Shown here: in pieces, positions 9,067 to 18,296 of the stretch | Layout of the letters: each line of letters starts with the position of its first letter | Numbering within the stretch: the first letter of the stretch is position 1 | Assembly (NCBI GenBank): GCA_002887195.1 | Contig: PJAB01000054.1 | Span: 1 to 50,632 of the forward strand | DNA length: 50,632 bases | Direction: 5' to 3' | Source: Chrysochromulina parva | Lineage: Eukaryota > Haptophyta > Prymnesiales > Chrysochromulinaceae | Notes under the pieces: model-generated | What the model was told of the DNA's origin: nothing | Seen by the model: only the letters and a program-made list of their open reading frames with translations | Database searches by the model: none | Program-made: the position numbers and the translations under genes

Positions 9067-10236
9067 TCACTCCATCCAGACCACTGGCACTGCTACAGAA
9101 GATCCACCCCAGACCAGGGCTCGAGGCACGGCCACGGGCTTCTGCTCGACGTGATTCGGCGGCGCCCCCGGCGGGAGCTCGCGCCGGTGCGAAAGCATCG
9201 ATCGCAGTGTCAAAAGCTCCGCCGCCTCGTCGACGGTGTCTGCTGGATAGTGCATCTGGCCGCCATCGAGCGGCCGCCGAGTAGCCGCGTTCATCAGGGA
9301 CGCACAATTACCCTCTCCATATTGCACACTCGAAGGTGCATGTGGCCGGCCCTTAGCAACGCAAAGCTGTTCGAGTTCAGCGATTCTCGCCCGCATTGTC
9401 GCTTTCTCGGTCTGATGAGAACGCTCCACGATACGGAGAGTGGCGTCTGCTGCCCTGCCGTACGCTTGGGACTTTCGCAGCTCAGCCACCAGCGCCTTGT
9501 GGTCGGCCGACAGCATTTCGCACTCTCGGTCGTGATCTGGGTCGGTCTGCGATGCGTGCAGCTCGCCCGGAAAATCAGCCTGCGTCTCCACCTCGTGCGA
9601 CTCGCTACACTCGGTCTGCGTCTCTACCGGATGCTGCACAGCCGAGTCGGTCTGGGTGTTGACCGACACTCTTGCTGCCACCTCGACGCTTTCGATTATG
9701 GCGTAGCCTCGCTCATCCATCCGAAAGCATCCATAGCCTCGGAGATGATGCTGAGCAATGGCGCAGTTGCAAACCTGTCCCGAAGCTGTACCCTCGAAGG
9801 TCTCAAAGTTGGTGACCGACCGAAAGACCACATGCACAGCCTCGCGGCAAGCGATGCCACGGCCATTCTTATCGCCGGTGCAGTGCACGATCCACGGTAC
9901 TTTCTCCTTGCCTTTTTGCCTCAAGGATGGCGGAATGAAGTGCACGAACAGGAGCTGCTCTCCACCATATGGCTCCTCGGGCAGCTTCTCTTCTGGAGTC
10001 CAGTCCAGCGTGCTAGGCGGCAGTTGCTTTCCTGTTGAGCTGTCTTCAAACCTCTTTCTCGCCTCGAGATTGCGCTGGATGTGTCGTTGTAAAGCTGCCC
10101 AATTTTTGTTCTCATGACGTGACTTGACGACATTGACCTTCGTCTTGCTGTCGACCTTCGCCTTGCTCTCGCAGCTGCAAGCTTTCGGGTCATTGCAGAC
10201 CGAGCAGAGGATCTCTGGGGCTGGCTTAAGCTTCAT
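9067..10236 (-). CDS. Unrecognised protein with N-terminal Cys cluster and TQTD-type repeats
   Basis: About 389 residues from the ATG at 10236 (MKLKPAPEILCSVC). The frame stays open upstream to 10452 but without homologous-looking sequence. Visible parts are a Cys cluster (CSVCNDPKACSC) near residue 11, a basic helical region (LQRHIQRNLEARKRFED), a central globular part with GGEQLLFVHFIPPSLR and VPWIVHCTGD, a repeated QTDS/QTEC/QADF/QTDP series at about 230-275, and a coiled-coil-like segment (ADATLRIVERSHQTEKATMR). QTD/QTE peptides resemble dynein light-chain or polo-box type short linear motifs, but that is only suggestive. No family was recognised. Confidence 0.55.
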   Translation of the reverse strand: MKLKPAPEILCSVCNDPKACSCESKAKVDSKTKVNVVKSRHENKNWAALQRHIQRNLEARKRFEDSSTGKQLPPSTLDWTPEEKLPEEPYGGEQLLFVHFIPPSLRQKGKEKVPWIVHCTGDKNGRGIACREAVHVVFRSVTNFETFEGTASGQVCNCAIAQHHLRGYGCFRMDERGYAIIESVEVAARVSVNTQTDSAVQHPVETQTECSESHEVETQADFPGELHASQTDPDHDRECEMLSADHKALVAELRKSQAYGRAADATLRIVERSHQTEKATMRARIAELEQLCVAKGRPHAPSSVQYGEGNCASLMNAATRRPLDGGQMHYPADTVDEAAELLTLRSMLSHRRELPPGAPPNHVEQKPVAVPRALVWGGSSVAVPVVWME

Positions 10237-10479
10237 GGACGTAGGGCGGCGCGCGGACGGACGGCATAGAAGTGCTCCCCATGTGGACGCGGCGTTTCCT
10301 GTGGAAGGCGGTTTCACCGCGCGCGCCTGGATCGTTGATGCATGATGGGCGGATTCACCGTACAATAGTGCAGCGTACAGTTTGCAAAACATCAAAGCAG
10401 CACTCTGCACACACACACACCCACTGTGTGGTTCGTGATCTATTTCGCGCATCGGTCCTCTGTGATCCTCAAGTGTGCG

Positions 10480-12840
10480 TTAGAGCCCACCTTCTTCGCG
10501 CTGGAGGGTGGGTAGCAGCATCGAGGGAGACCTCTTCGGGAGCATCCCGGGCATATTGACCTCCCGCGCCAGCATGTGTAGGGCCTCCGCGCGTATCGAC
10601 GAGGCCGTGACGCGTTCCTTGCGCTTGCCATTTGTTGAGCCCAGGGTTGAAGTCATGGTACTCTGACCTCCCGGACTGGGCACACTCGCGTCGTCGCCCG
10701 CGTCGGCAGGTGGCTCCTCTTCCTGCGGCACTGCTCCAACTTCCGGGAGATGACCTGGAGTCTGAAAGCGTGACTGTTTGCCACTGGAGACCTTGGCGTG
10801 CAGTTTGTCGCTCTTCTTACGCAGCGCCTCAAAGTCGGCCATAAGGCGCTCGATGCGTTCGATCTCGGCCTCCATAGCCTTCGCCTTCTGGACGGCTTGG
10901 GTGGCGCGAACTCGTGCCCACGTCTCCTCCTTACCAATCTGTGCCAACGTCGCCTGCTCGGCTAGGCGTTGGGTGCTCTCGGCAGCGACATTCCTGTCGA
11001 GTCGCTCACTTTCATCGATTTGCGCAGAAGCACTGCGCATGAAGTGAACAAACTCGCCCGAGGAAATGAAGCCGTTCTGATTCTCGTCGATGGCGGCCCA
11101 CAGGGAGAAGAGGTTGGCATTGCTCACTTCGGAATGGGCGACCTTGAGCGCTTTGCGCACCATGGAATCAAACTCGTCGAATTTCACCTTACCAGAGGCG
11201 TCCATGTCCATCCACTTGAAGAGAGCGAAGAAGTTGGTGATATCGGAGCCCTTCAACTTCTCGTTGAAAATCTTGGCGAATCGCGCCATCTCCTCCTCGG
11301 TTGCCTTCTCGACAGTCTGCGACTTATCAGCCACGTTCCTCTCGAGGCGCTTGCGCGACTCCTCGCGGAGTCGCTCTTTCTCTGCGAGTCGCGCCTGCTG
11401 TAGCTTCTTACGAGCGCGCTGGGCAGGCGTTAGCTCGTTAGACTGGCCGATTCTCAGGAATCGGCTGAGCTCTCCAGCGTCGATGAAGCCCGACGCATTC
11501 TCGTCGAGCTTCTTCCAGAGCGCGAGAAGCTGCGTTTGGCTCAGGTGCTTCTCCTTCAGGCCGAGTTGGTGGCGCACCAAGACATCGAGCTCGTTGAACG
11601 AGATGCGCCGGCTGCCGTCCATGTCCATACTCTTGAAGAGCGTAAAGAAGTTGCGCAAGTCGGGGTCCCTGCCTTTGAGCGCATCGTTGAACTTCTTGGA
11701 CAGCGACACCACGTCCTCCTCGCTCAGCTCCTCGGCAAAGGCAACGCGCGCGATCATCTCACGCCCACTTAGCTTGTCGTACTCCGCCTTGGCCTCCTCC
11801 GCCAGCAACCGCTTGCGCTCTCTGTGCTCTTCTATCCTTGCGAGTGACGCGGCACGCGTAAACTCTCGGTTCGCCCTTGCCTTGAGCTGAGCCAGGCGCT
11901 CGGCAGCCGCCTGCTCTTTAGCCGATGCTGCCGCGATAATATTGGCCGACGCCGTTGAGGCCGCCTGGCGCTGGTCGGCGAGCTTTCGCTTCCACGCCGG
12001 CATCGGGGGCGGGTCCACGGCGGCTTTGGTTGGCGACTTTGTTGGCGCCCCTTTGGGCTGCTTATGTCCAGCTCCGGCCTCTGCGGACTTGAAGCCAATC
12101 TTCTCTTCGGGGTCGTAGTCATCGTCGTCGTCCACGTCGAGATTCTGCTCGATCGCCCAGTGGCAGAACTCGTCGAACAGCACGAAGTCTCCATCGTTGC
12201 TATCGATGGACGCGAAGACGGTGTCGACCTCCTCCTCTTTCACGTTGATGCCGAACTTTGAGAGCGTACCATTCGTGACTGCCAGCCGGAATTCCTCGAG
12301 CGTGAGCCTGTGGTCGGGGTTGACATCCATCCGGTTGAACGCGACGAAGTACTCGAAGTATTGGCGCAAGTAAACGAGCAGCAGCCGAAATTCGTCTCGC
12401 TCGACGTAATCATCCCTCGAGAGCCCCGCTCTTGTTGGCCGCTTCTTCGCCTTCTCCTTGTTCGCGTCCTTGGCCGCCTGGAAGGCACGCATCAGAGCCG
12501 GCTTTGCGGAGTAGAGCGAATCGAGGCCAAGCACGTCGCGCACGGCTTTGTCAACCTCTGCGAGAGACAGCACGCCGTTCGAGTTGACATCGAAACGTTT
12601 GAAGCTGCACAACGAACGAAGTGCACGACGTCAGCAGCACAAATACTGTGGTGGTTTGGGAGGGCGCTTGAGGATGGCGCGCATTGCAGCGTGCCATGCA
12701 GTGCACTGCAACACTCACAGGTCTCCACGACGCAATGCGGATGCCGTATCCTTGCCGACAGGGAGACGAGCAGTGAGCTTCGACCAGTCAATGTCGTATG
12801 CGCCCGAAGCCAGGTCGGCCCCTGAGTCGCCCGCGGACAT
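10480..12840 (-). CDS. Seven-EF-hand calcium-binding coiled-coil protein (one intron)
   Basis: Two exons, 12840-12719 and 12604-10480. The 114-nt intron (12718-12605) has a GTGAGT donor and TGTGCAG acceptor, phase 2, and restores LRRGDLFKRFDVNSNGVLS across the junction. Start is the ATG giving MSAGDSGADLASGAYD; an in-frame stop lies upstream. Seven EF-hand loops are visible: DVNSNGVLSLAE, DVNPDHRLTLEE, DSNDGDFVLFDE, DMDGSRRISFNE, DENASGFIDAGE, DMDASGKVKFDE and DENQNGFISSGE. The last four form two similar pairs separated by basic/acidic coiled coils, which suggests internal duplication. A calcium-responsive structural role, possibly flagellar, is inference. A divergent gene starts 289 bp away. 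Confidence 0.75.
12605..12718 (-). other. Ordinary 114-nt GT-AG intron
   Basis: Donor GTGAGTGT and acceptor CGTTGTGCAG on the minus strand. It contains no decamer repeats and no exon-edge duplication, unlike the introns of the giant gene at 32921-50018. Confidence 0.8.
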
Positions 12841-13129
12841 GGCTGCCGATTGCTCGCGCCGTAGCTCGGCTACAACACGCCTGAGCAACCCTCGTTGCAG
12901 TTTCACTTTCTTCGGGCTGTGGAGCCGTCACCGCGCCCGACGCGCCGCGTGTGATCAAAAACTGCTTCGCCTGTGGGGAATTGTGCTCCTCTCCGGAGTA
13001 ACCGAGGCAAAGCTGCACCGCCGGACGGGGGGACTCGTCCTGATGATGCCAGGGGAAAGTGTGGCCTCGGACGAATTTGAGAATAGTTTTCTCGCCTCGG
13101 TGTGACGTGGCAGTCCATTGCGCATAAAA

Positions 13130-14113
13130 ATGGGGTGGTTGCCGTCTCTGGCGGCCCTTGTGGCCACGCTGGCGAGTGCATTCGCCAGCTCGATGCTCGA
13201 AGCGGCCACCGCGCAGCCGGCCGCGCTCGAGCTTCTGGCAGCTCCTGGCATCGAGCCTGGCGAGGAGGACGTGCTGCTTTCACTCGAGAGGGGCTGGTTT
13301 GAGAGCGCGAAGAGGGTGCTCGCCCTCATGCGCGAGCGCGACGCGCCGGTCGCTGCCATGGCCTCTGTGCGCGCGTCGGCAACCAACATCCGCGATCAGG
13401 CGACCGAGATTATCAACCTTATGCGAACGGGCGCCAATGCGGAGGAGACGGTGGTGACAACCGCCTTCCAGTGGGCTCAACGTCCAGAGTTTGTCTACCT
13501 GAACGTTAAGTTCTCTTCGCGCATCGACGGTCCGGTGACATGCCTCAACGTGGATAACGAGCGCATCGAGTTTGGCAACGAGCCGGCGGGCAACGGCACA
13601 GCCGGCACGCTCTTCTTCGAAGGCACGGGCCGGCAGAAGCCAAAGCTCTTCAGACTAAACCTGACGCTGCATGGGGCCATCCTACCTGAGAACTCGTCGT
13701 GGTCCTTCGCGTCGGTGGGCCGCATGTCGATCACGATCGCCAAGGCGACCCACGAGACGTGGCCGCGGCTGCTGCTCACCAAGGTGAAGCCCAAGAACAT
13801 GCATGTATGGCACGATCGGCAGCACGTCGCCGACGCCGAGGTGAAAAAGGAGAAGGAGGATCGCAAAAAGGAGAGGGAGGCGGGGGCCAAGGAGGCTCCT
13901 AAGCCGCCGCCGCCGCTAGCCTCGCCGACGCCCCCGTCGAATGCGCCGCCACCCTCGCCCGAGGCACCCTCCGAGCCTGCGGACGGCGCCAAGGCCGCAG
14001 CAGCTGCTTCCGACGCGCCACCAGTGCCCTTCGAGGATGGGTTGGCCCAACCCGCGAAGAAGAAAGGCAAGAAGAAGAAGGAGAAGAAGGGCGACAAGAA
14101 GGAGGAGCTCTGA
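13130..14113 (+). CDS. Secreted or ER-luminal CS-domain (p23-like) protein ending KEEL
   Basis: Start ATG at 13130 gives MGWLPSLAALVATLASAFAS, a classic signal peptide. After a helical segment, residues about 115-225 form a CS domain: FQWAQRPEFVYLNVKF, FRLNLTLHGAILPENSSW and RMSITIAKATHETWPRLL, then WHDRQ. CS domains occur in p23, SGT1 and HACD-type proteins and act as co-chaperone or binding modules. The C-terminus is a proline/alanine linker and a lysine-rich tail ending KKEEL; KEEL is a plausible variant of the KDEL ER-retrieval signal. Together these suggest a luminal ER co-chaperone. It converges with the next gene, 288 bp away. Confidence 0.65.
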   Translation: MGWLPSLAALVATLASAFASSMLEAATAQPAALELLAAPGIEPGEEDVLLSLERGWFESAKRVLALMRERDAPVAAMASVRASATNIRDQATEIINLMRTGANAEETVVTTAFQWAQRPEFVYLNVKFSSRIDGPVTCLNVDNERIEFGNEPAGNGTAGTLFFEGTGRQKPKLFRLNLTLHGAILPENSSWSFASVGRMSITIAKATHETWPRLLLTKVKPKNMHVWHDRQHVADAEVKKEKEDRKKEREAGAKEAPKPPPPLASPTPPSNAPPPSPEAPSEPADGAKAAAAASDAPPVPFEDGLAQPAKKKGKKKKEKKGDKKEEL

Positions 14114-14401
14114 GCGCGGGCTCTTGGCGAGGACGCGCCGCGAGTCAGTGCACAGCCAGGTAGCAAGGGGAGGTGTAGCCTCCTCTTGGAGCAGAGGGAC
14201 GTCAAGAGGTGCAAAGGGGAAGGCGCGAGGGCGCACAGCATACAGTGTGTGATGTATGTGCGCCCGCCTCGAGCTTTGAGATGTCCGCCATCTAGAACGT
14301 ATACGTAGTAGAAAGGGGCCGCGCGATGGCGCCCATGATTGTTGATTGATGATACGATATCTGGACTTGCTGCGGGGCATTACGGGCTATCCCAATTCCC
14401 A

Positions 14402-15393
14402 TCAAAACCCCCGTTGCGCTCGCCTCGGGAGGACGGGACTGGACCATCGCGCCCGGAGCTCCGCGTCGCCCGTCACGAGCGTCCGCGCGCTGAAGGAGGC
14501 GACGAGGATGCACCGACGTCCCTCGAGAACCGGTAGGCCCGCGTGGGTGAGCTGCCCTCCGAAGACGATCGCTCTTCCGGGCGGCGGGCGCAGCACCAGT
14601 GTCGGCTCGTCACGCTTTATGGTCGTCGCAGCTGCCTCAGCGGTCTCGTCGTCGGTGGCGTGCGGAGCGCGTGCGTGGACGCTCCAAAAGGCGGTGCCGC
14701 CACCCGAGTAGGCGCCCGCCATGGCGCCCGCCGCTGCCGCGCCCGCGTCGGCATCAGTGCTGGCATACGAGAGGGGCACGAGGATCGTGAGACTCTGCTT
14801 GTCGGTGTGCGCATCGAAGTGGCCGCCTGGCCCGTACACGTTGAGGGCGGGCTCGCCGGGAGAGAAGACGAGGCCCTGGTTGTGCAGCAGGGTGCGAGTG
14901 AGCACGCCTGGCCCGAAAAGGCGATCGAGCAGTCCGGGCAGCAGTTCGTTCAGCCGCGCCACGGCACGCATTAGGATGGCATCACAGAGCGCCTGACCCT
15001 CTGTGCCGAGTAACCGCGTGACCGGCGCGCGAATGCGGCCCGTTTGGCCGTCGCAGCGCATGCCGTCCTCACCATACGCCCTGCAGCCCGCCCCGGCATC
15101 CGAATCCGTTTGGCTCAGCCGCAAGAGACGCTCCTCTCCTCATCTGCGGCCGCACCAGCCTGCTCGCGCAACCACGCGCATTCCTCAAGGGTGGCAACGC
15201 CGTCGAGGAGGGCGAGCGAGTGGCTCCCAGCGAGCGCGGCGTCAAAGGGCAGCGCGGCGGCCTCCGCGCCATTCACGTAGTGCTCTCTGCAGCGGACCAA
15301 GCACACTGGTGCGCGGCGGGGCGCAGTCGCGCTGTTCAATGAGCTGTCCGCTGCATCTTTCTCCATCCATCGAAAAGACCGCCTCGGGCTCAT
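14402..15393 (-). CDS. 2OG-Fe(II) oxygenase, frameshifted
   Basis: Two overlapping minus-strand frames join into one 2-oxoglutarate/iron dioxygenase. The first starts MSPRRSFRWMEKDAADSS and reaches LLDGVATLEECAWLREQAG. The second supplies the catalytic core: HFDAHTDKQSLTILVPLS (His-X-Asp), GGGTAFW, PGRAIVFGGQLTHAG (second His) and RRCILVASFS (the 2OG-binding Arg). The switch lies near 15128-15140 (GAGGAGAGGAG, minus strand) and needs a one-base change. No intron of normal size fits, although a tiny one cannot be excluded. The substrate is unknown; prolyl or lysyl hydroxylase-like proteins share this layout. The purine-rich site makes a sequencing or slippage error plausible. Confidence 0.65.
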
Positions 15394-15742
15394 CTGTCTG
15401 TGTAGAACTGCGTGAATTGCGTGACCGACACGTGCTCGGATTTCGACTGTCAAGTCAAGTCATGTCCGCTTCGACGAGGATTCCATCAGGTTTGTTCCTG
15501 GGTGAGGTATTTGTGATTGCCTACAGTACCTTTACCGACCGGGTAGCTCCCGCGGCTCCCCCGGAGTTACCGGGTACCGGGGTTCGGTTTGTGTGGTTCG
15601 AGTGTCTGTCTCGTGTGTCCGGCTCCCCCCCGTGTTTTTGAACCGGGGAGCTCCATGTTCGTGTTCTGTGGAACGGAAGAGTTTCCCATGTTTGCGGCGA
15701 CGCCGCGCCAGGCAGGGCTCCGCGGAGTCGCTACATAGTACC
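15394..15742. promoter_or_regulatory. Divergent intergenic region, likely bidirectional promoter
   Basis: 349 bp between divergent starts at 15393 (-) and 15743 (+). It contains repeated ACCGGGTA/TACCGGGTACC blocks at 15538-15585. No TATA-like box is obvious. Confidence 0.35.
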
Positions 15743-17521
15743 ATGTTCGGTCCTTCGACCACGCTCTGCAAAGCGGAGGCCAAGGACGTCTTCCCGGATA
15801 AGTACGAGAACGGCCGTTTCAAGCACATGGGCACGGTCGGCCGTGGAGCCTTCTCTGTGGTCTTCAAAGCTAAAGACTCAAAAGTTGGGGGCGAGGTGGC
15901 GGTGAAGGCAGTGCAGATGCCAAAAGACGAGCAGACTCGGAAGGCTCTGAAAAAGGAGATCGAGATTCTTAAGCAGCTGGACCACCCTGGTATCGTGAAG
16001 CTGCATGAGAATGTCGAGTGCATGGACGGTGTCCTGCACTTGGTCATGGAACTACTTCCCGGCACCACCTTGCGAACCCTACTTGATCAGCGAGGTGCTT
16101 TGTCCGAGGTCGACGTAGTGCCCATTGCTCGTCAGCTCGTTGCCGCACTCGACTATCTGCACACGCAAGCACGTTTCGTCCACCGGGATCTCAAACCTGA
16201 GAACATCATGCCCAATGCATGTCTGGACCAACTTACAGCCAACGCTGGACCATATGCAAATCTCGAGTGGAAGATCTGCGATTTTGGCGTGAGCTGCCGT
16301 GTGGTGGGCGGACAAGGGGCTGATGCTGCAGGATCGGTCGAGATCCTCTTCTTCAAGGTCACGTGTCCGCGCTGCTCGGCCCAGGCTGCTGTGCCCCCTC
16401 GCCTCAAGGGCAATAAAATGTCGAAAGGGTATGCAGACCAAGAGAAGATCCTATGCCCAAAGTGTGGCCACGTCTTTTGGGGCGTCTTCGGGCGCGAGGC
16501 CGCATGGAGTCGGACGCCTGGTAGAGCGAGCCAGCCGGGAAGCCCACCCGGCGATGCTCGAGAGGGAGGGAATCAGGTGCCCGAGACGGCGCCCGATGGG
16601 GAGCAGGTGCCCGAGACGGCGCCCGAAGGGGAGCAGGTGCCCGAGACGGCGCCCGAAGGGGAGCAGGTGCCCGAGACGGCGCCCGAAGGGGAGCAGGAGT
16701 CCACTCTCGGTGGGACGGCGGGCTACATGGCGCCCGAGATGCTCGCGGTCGACCTGGCCCTGCGCAGGGGAACAGCCATCTCGCCCGAGATGATCGCTGG
16801 CCTCTCCGCGCCCGCGCTCGACATCTTCTCACTGGGCAGGATCCTCTACTTCCTTCTCACCGGCGTGCACCCAAGCTCGGGCTTTCAATTTGAGAAGCTC
16901 GAGTCGTTCTCAAGGTCCCTCGCGCGCCCCTTCTCGGCGAAGAAGGGCACCGGGACCAAGCGGTTCCAGATGCGCAAGAACCTCTCTACTGGTGCCCAGG
17001 CGCTCATTGTAGCGCTGACAGCCGAGGTGGCGTCAGAGAGGCCTGCCGCAGCCTCACCCGCCATTCGAAAGTGGCTCCTGATGATGGAGCTCCGGAGGGA
17101 GCTCGTGTCCGCCCAAGTGCTCAAGTCGAAGAAGTTCCACCCGGATGTCGATTCCGGGGTACTCGCCATCCCAGTCTCTGAATTTGAGGAGCGTGGCTCT
17201 GTGGCGATGCCTCCGCCGGACGCGCCTGAGCCCGAGCCGGCGACCGAGCCGGTGCCCGAGCTGGCGCCCGAGACGGCGCTCGAGCCGGCGACCGAGCCGG
17301 TGCCCGAGCCGGCGCCTGCGCCCGATCCGATGCCCGAGACGGTGCCCGAGACGGCGCCCGAGACGGCTGTCCCAGCGGGGCCTGCCGCCGAGGACCATGG
17401 AGGCGGCGACGGAGGCGGCGGCGGCGGAGGAGGAGGCGACGGAGGCGGAGGAGGAGGTGACGGAGGCGGCGGCGGCGGCGGCGGCGGCGACGGAGGCGGT
17501 GGCGGCGGCGGTGGCGACTAG
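15743..17521 (+). CDS. Ser/Thr protein kinase with zinc ribbon and repeats inside the activation segment
   Basis: A complete kinase core: glycine loop GTVGRGAFSVVFKA, VAVK lysine, HRDLKPEN catalytic loop, DFG at about residue 180 and GTAGYMAPE at about 324-332. Between DFG and APE there are about 150 residues instead of the usual 20-35. This insert holds CPRC (about 208) and CPKCG (about 238), the two knuckles of a zinc ribbon, and then four PETAPEGEQV-type decapeptides encoded by 30-bp repeats. After the kinase lobe comes a Pro-Glu-rich tail (PEPATEPVPE repeats) and a Gly/Asp run. Start is the ATG giving MFGPSTTLC; the frame is open further upstream without similarity. The zinc ribbon could bind nucleic acid or protein. 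The frame reopens after the stop. Confidence 0.8.
   Translation: MFGPSTTLCKAEAKDVFPDKYENGRFKHMGTVGRGAFSVVFKAKDSKVGGEVAVKAVQMPKDEQTRKALKKEIEILKQLDHPGIVKLHENVECMDGVLHLVMELLPGTTLRTLLDQRGALSEVDVVPIARQLVAALDYLHTQARFVHRDLKPENIMPNACLDQLTANAGPYANLEWKICDFGVSCRVVGGQGADAAGSVEILFFKVTCPRCSAQAAVPPRLKGNKMSKGYADQEKILCPKCGHVFWGVFGREAAWSRTPGRASQPGSPPGDAREGGNQVPETAPDGEQVPETAPEGEQVPETAPEGEQVPETAPEGEQESTLGGTAGYMAPEMLAVDLALRRGTAISPEMIAGLSAPALDIFSLGRILYFLLTGVHPSSGFQFEKLESFSRSLARPFSAKKGTGTKRFQMRKNLSTGAQALIVALTAEVASERPAAASPAIRKWLLMMELRRELVSAQVLKSKKFHPDVDSGVLAIPVSEFEERGSVAMPPPDAPEPEPATEPVPELAPETALEPATEPVPEPAPAPDPMPETVPETAPETAVPAGPAAEDHGGGDGGGGGGGGGDGGGGGGDGGGGGGGGGDGGGGGGGGD
16574..16693 (+). repeat. 30-bp in-frame tandem repeat, four copies
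   Basis: CAGGTGCCCGAGACGGCGCC starts at 16574, 16604, 16634 and 16664. It encodes PETAP(D/E)GEQV inside the kinase activation segment. Confidence 0.95.
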
Positions 17522-17638
17522 GCGGCGACGGAGGTGGTGGCGGCTGATGAGGAGAACGTCCACGACAATCCCGCAGCCGAGCCCCTTCATGAGCCTGCCG
17601 CGGTGGCAGAGGAGACGCCGATGGAGACTCCCCCCTGA
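17522..17638 (+). other. Open in-frame tail after the kinase stop codon
   Basis: Directly after the TAG at 17519 the same frame stays open for 38 codons (AATEVVVADEENVHDNP, AAEPLHEPAAVAEETPM) to TGA at 17636. Its acidic, Glu-rich composition resembles what the preceding Gly-rich stretch would encode in another frame. It may be a decayed C-terminus, a readthrough extension or the result of slippage in the GGC/GGA repeats. Confidence 0.4.
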
Positions 17639-18112
17639 TCCCGTTGGGGATTCCCCCCCGATGGAGACTTCCTCCCGAGTTTCACGATCGGATTGCGAGG
17701 CGCGCTCCCCGTGCCGTTGTCACAGAGGGCCCTTTGAACGCGAACCGTGTGCTGGCCTGCTCGTGCTCGCGCTTGGCGTGGCTCTCGCCCATGACTGTTG
17801 ACTCCGGAGCGATGCGCGCTTTTTGAAAGCCAATCGGATGAAGTGGTCCAGCACGATCGTTTCGCCTCTCTCGGGTGTTGCATCTGTCTCGGTTTGCGAT
17901 GGTTGTGCTGGTTGTATGTGGTTGTGCCACAGTCGTCTGTGTGTCGTGTGGGCCCGTGAATCGAACACCGTCGCGCTGACCGCCTTGAGCTCCGGCGCTC
18001 CCCCCTACCGGTACCGCCGATTTTAAGCATTATTTTTAAAACACGGCATGCGAAACACAAGGCGTCGTACACTGTAGCGCAGGGGGCGCCAGGGCCTCCT
18101 CCTGTCAGTAAT
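17639..18112. other. Intergenic, no supported gene
   Basis: 3' flank of the kinase gene. It contains a partial duplication of the GATGGAGACT(T/C)CC block (17618 and 17661) and T-rich sequence at 18020-18040. No gene was recognised. Confidence 0.5.
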
Positions 18113-18207
18113 CGGCCACGCCTCCGTCCTGCCTCCCAGCAGCAGCTCTTCGATACTAGTAGCGGCTCCCGTGCTTGGTGGTCCGGATGCTGTGCATGCG
18201 CGTTGTG
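18113..18207 (+). repeat. Dispersed repeat R1, copy 3
   Basis: Shares CGGCCACGCCTCCGTCC and GTGCTTGGTGGTCCGGA with the copies near 1065 and 2848. An extra block of about 24 bp (CCTCCCAGCAGCAGCTCTTC) interrupts the middle. It lies about 90 bp upstream of the start codon at 18297. Confidence 0.6.
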
Positions 18208-18263
18208 AGTGAGTGAGTGAGTTATTGACTCACTCACTCACTCACTCACTCACTCACTCACTC
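18207..18263. repeat. (GAGT)n/(ACTC)n inverted repeat
   Basis: Four GAGT units (18207-18222), a TATTG loop and nine ACTC units (18228-18263). The two arms can pair perfectly over 16 bp. It lies 34 bp before the start codon of the next gene, so in the transcript it would probably form a stable 5'UTR hairpin. Confidence 0.9.
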
Positions 18264-18296
18264 GCGTTGTGTTGAACGACAACGCTACCGGTAATA

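Noticed and set aside
9040..10038. Long plus-strand open frame opposite the minus-strand gene
   Set aside because: Its composition follows the antisense of the gene at 9067-10236, and it shows no domain.
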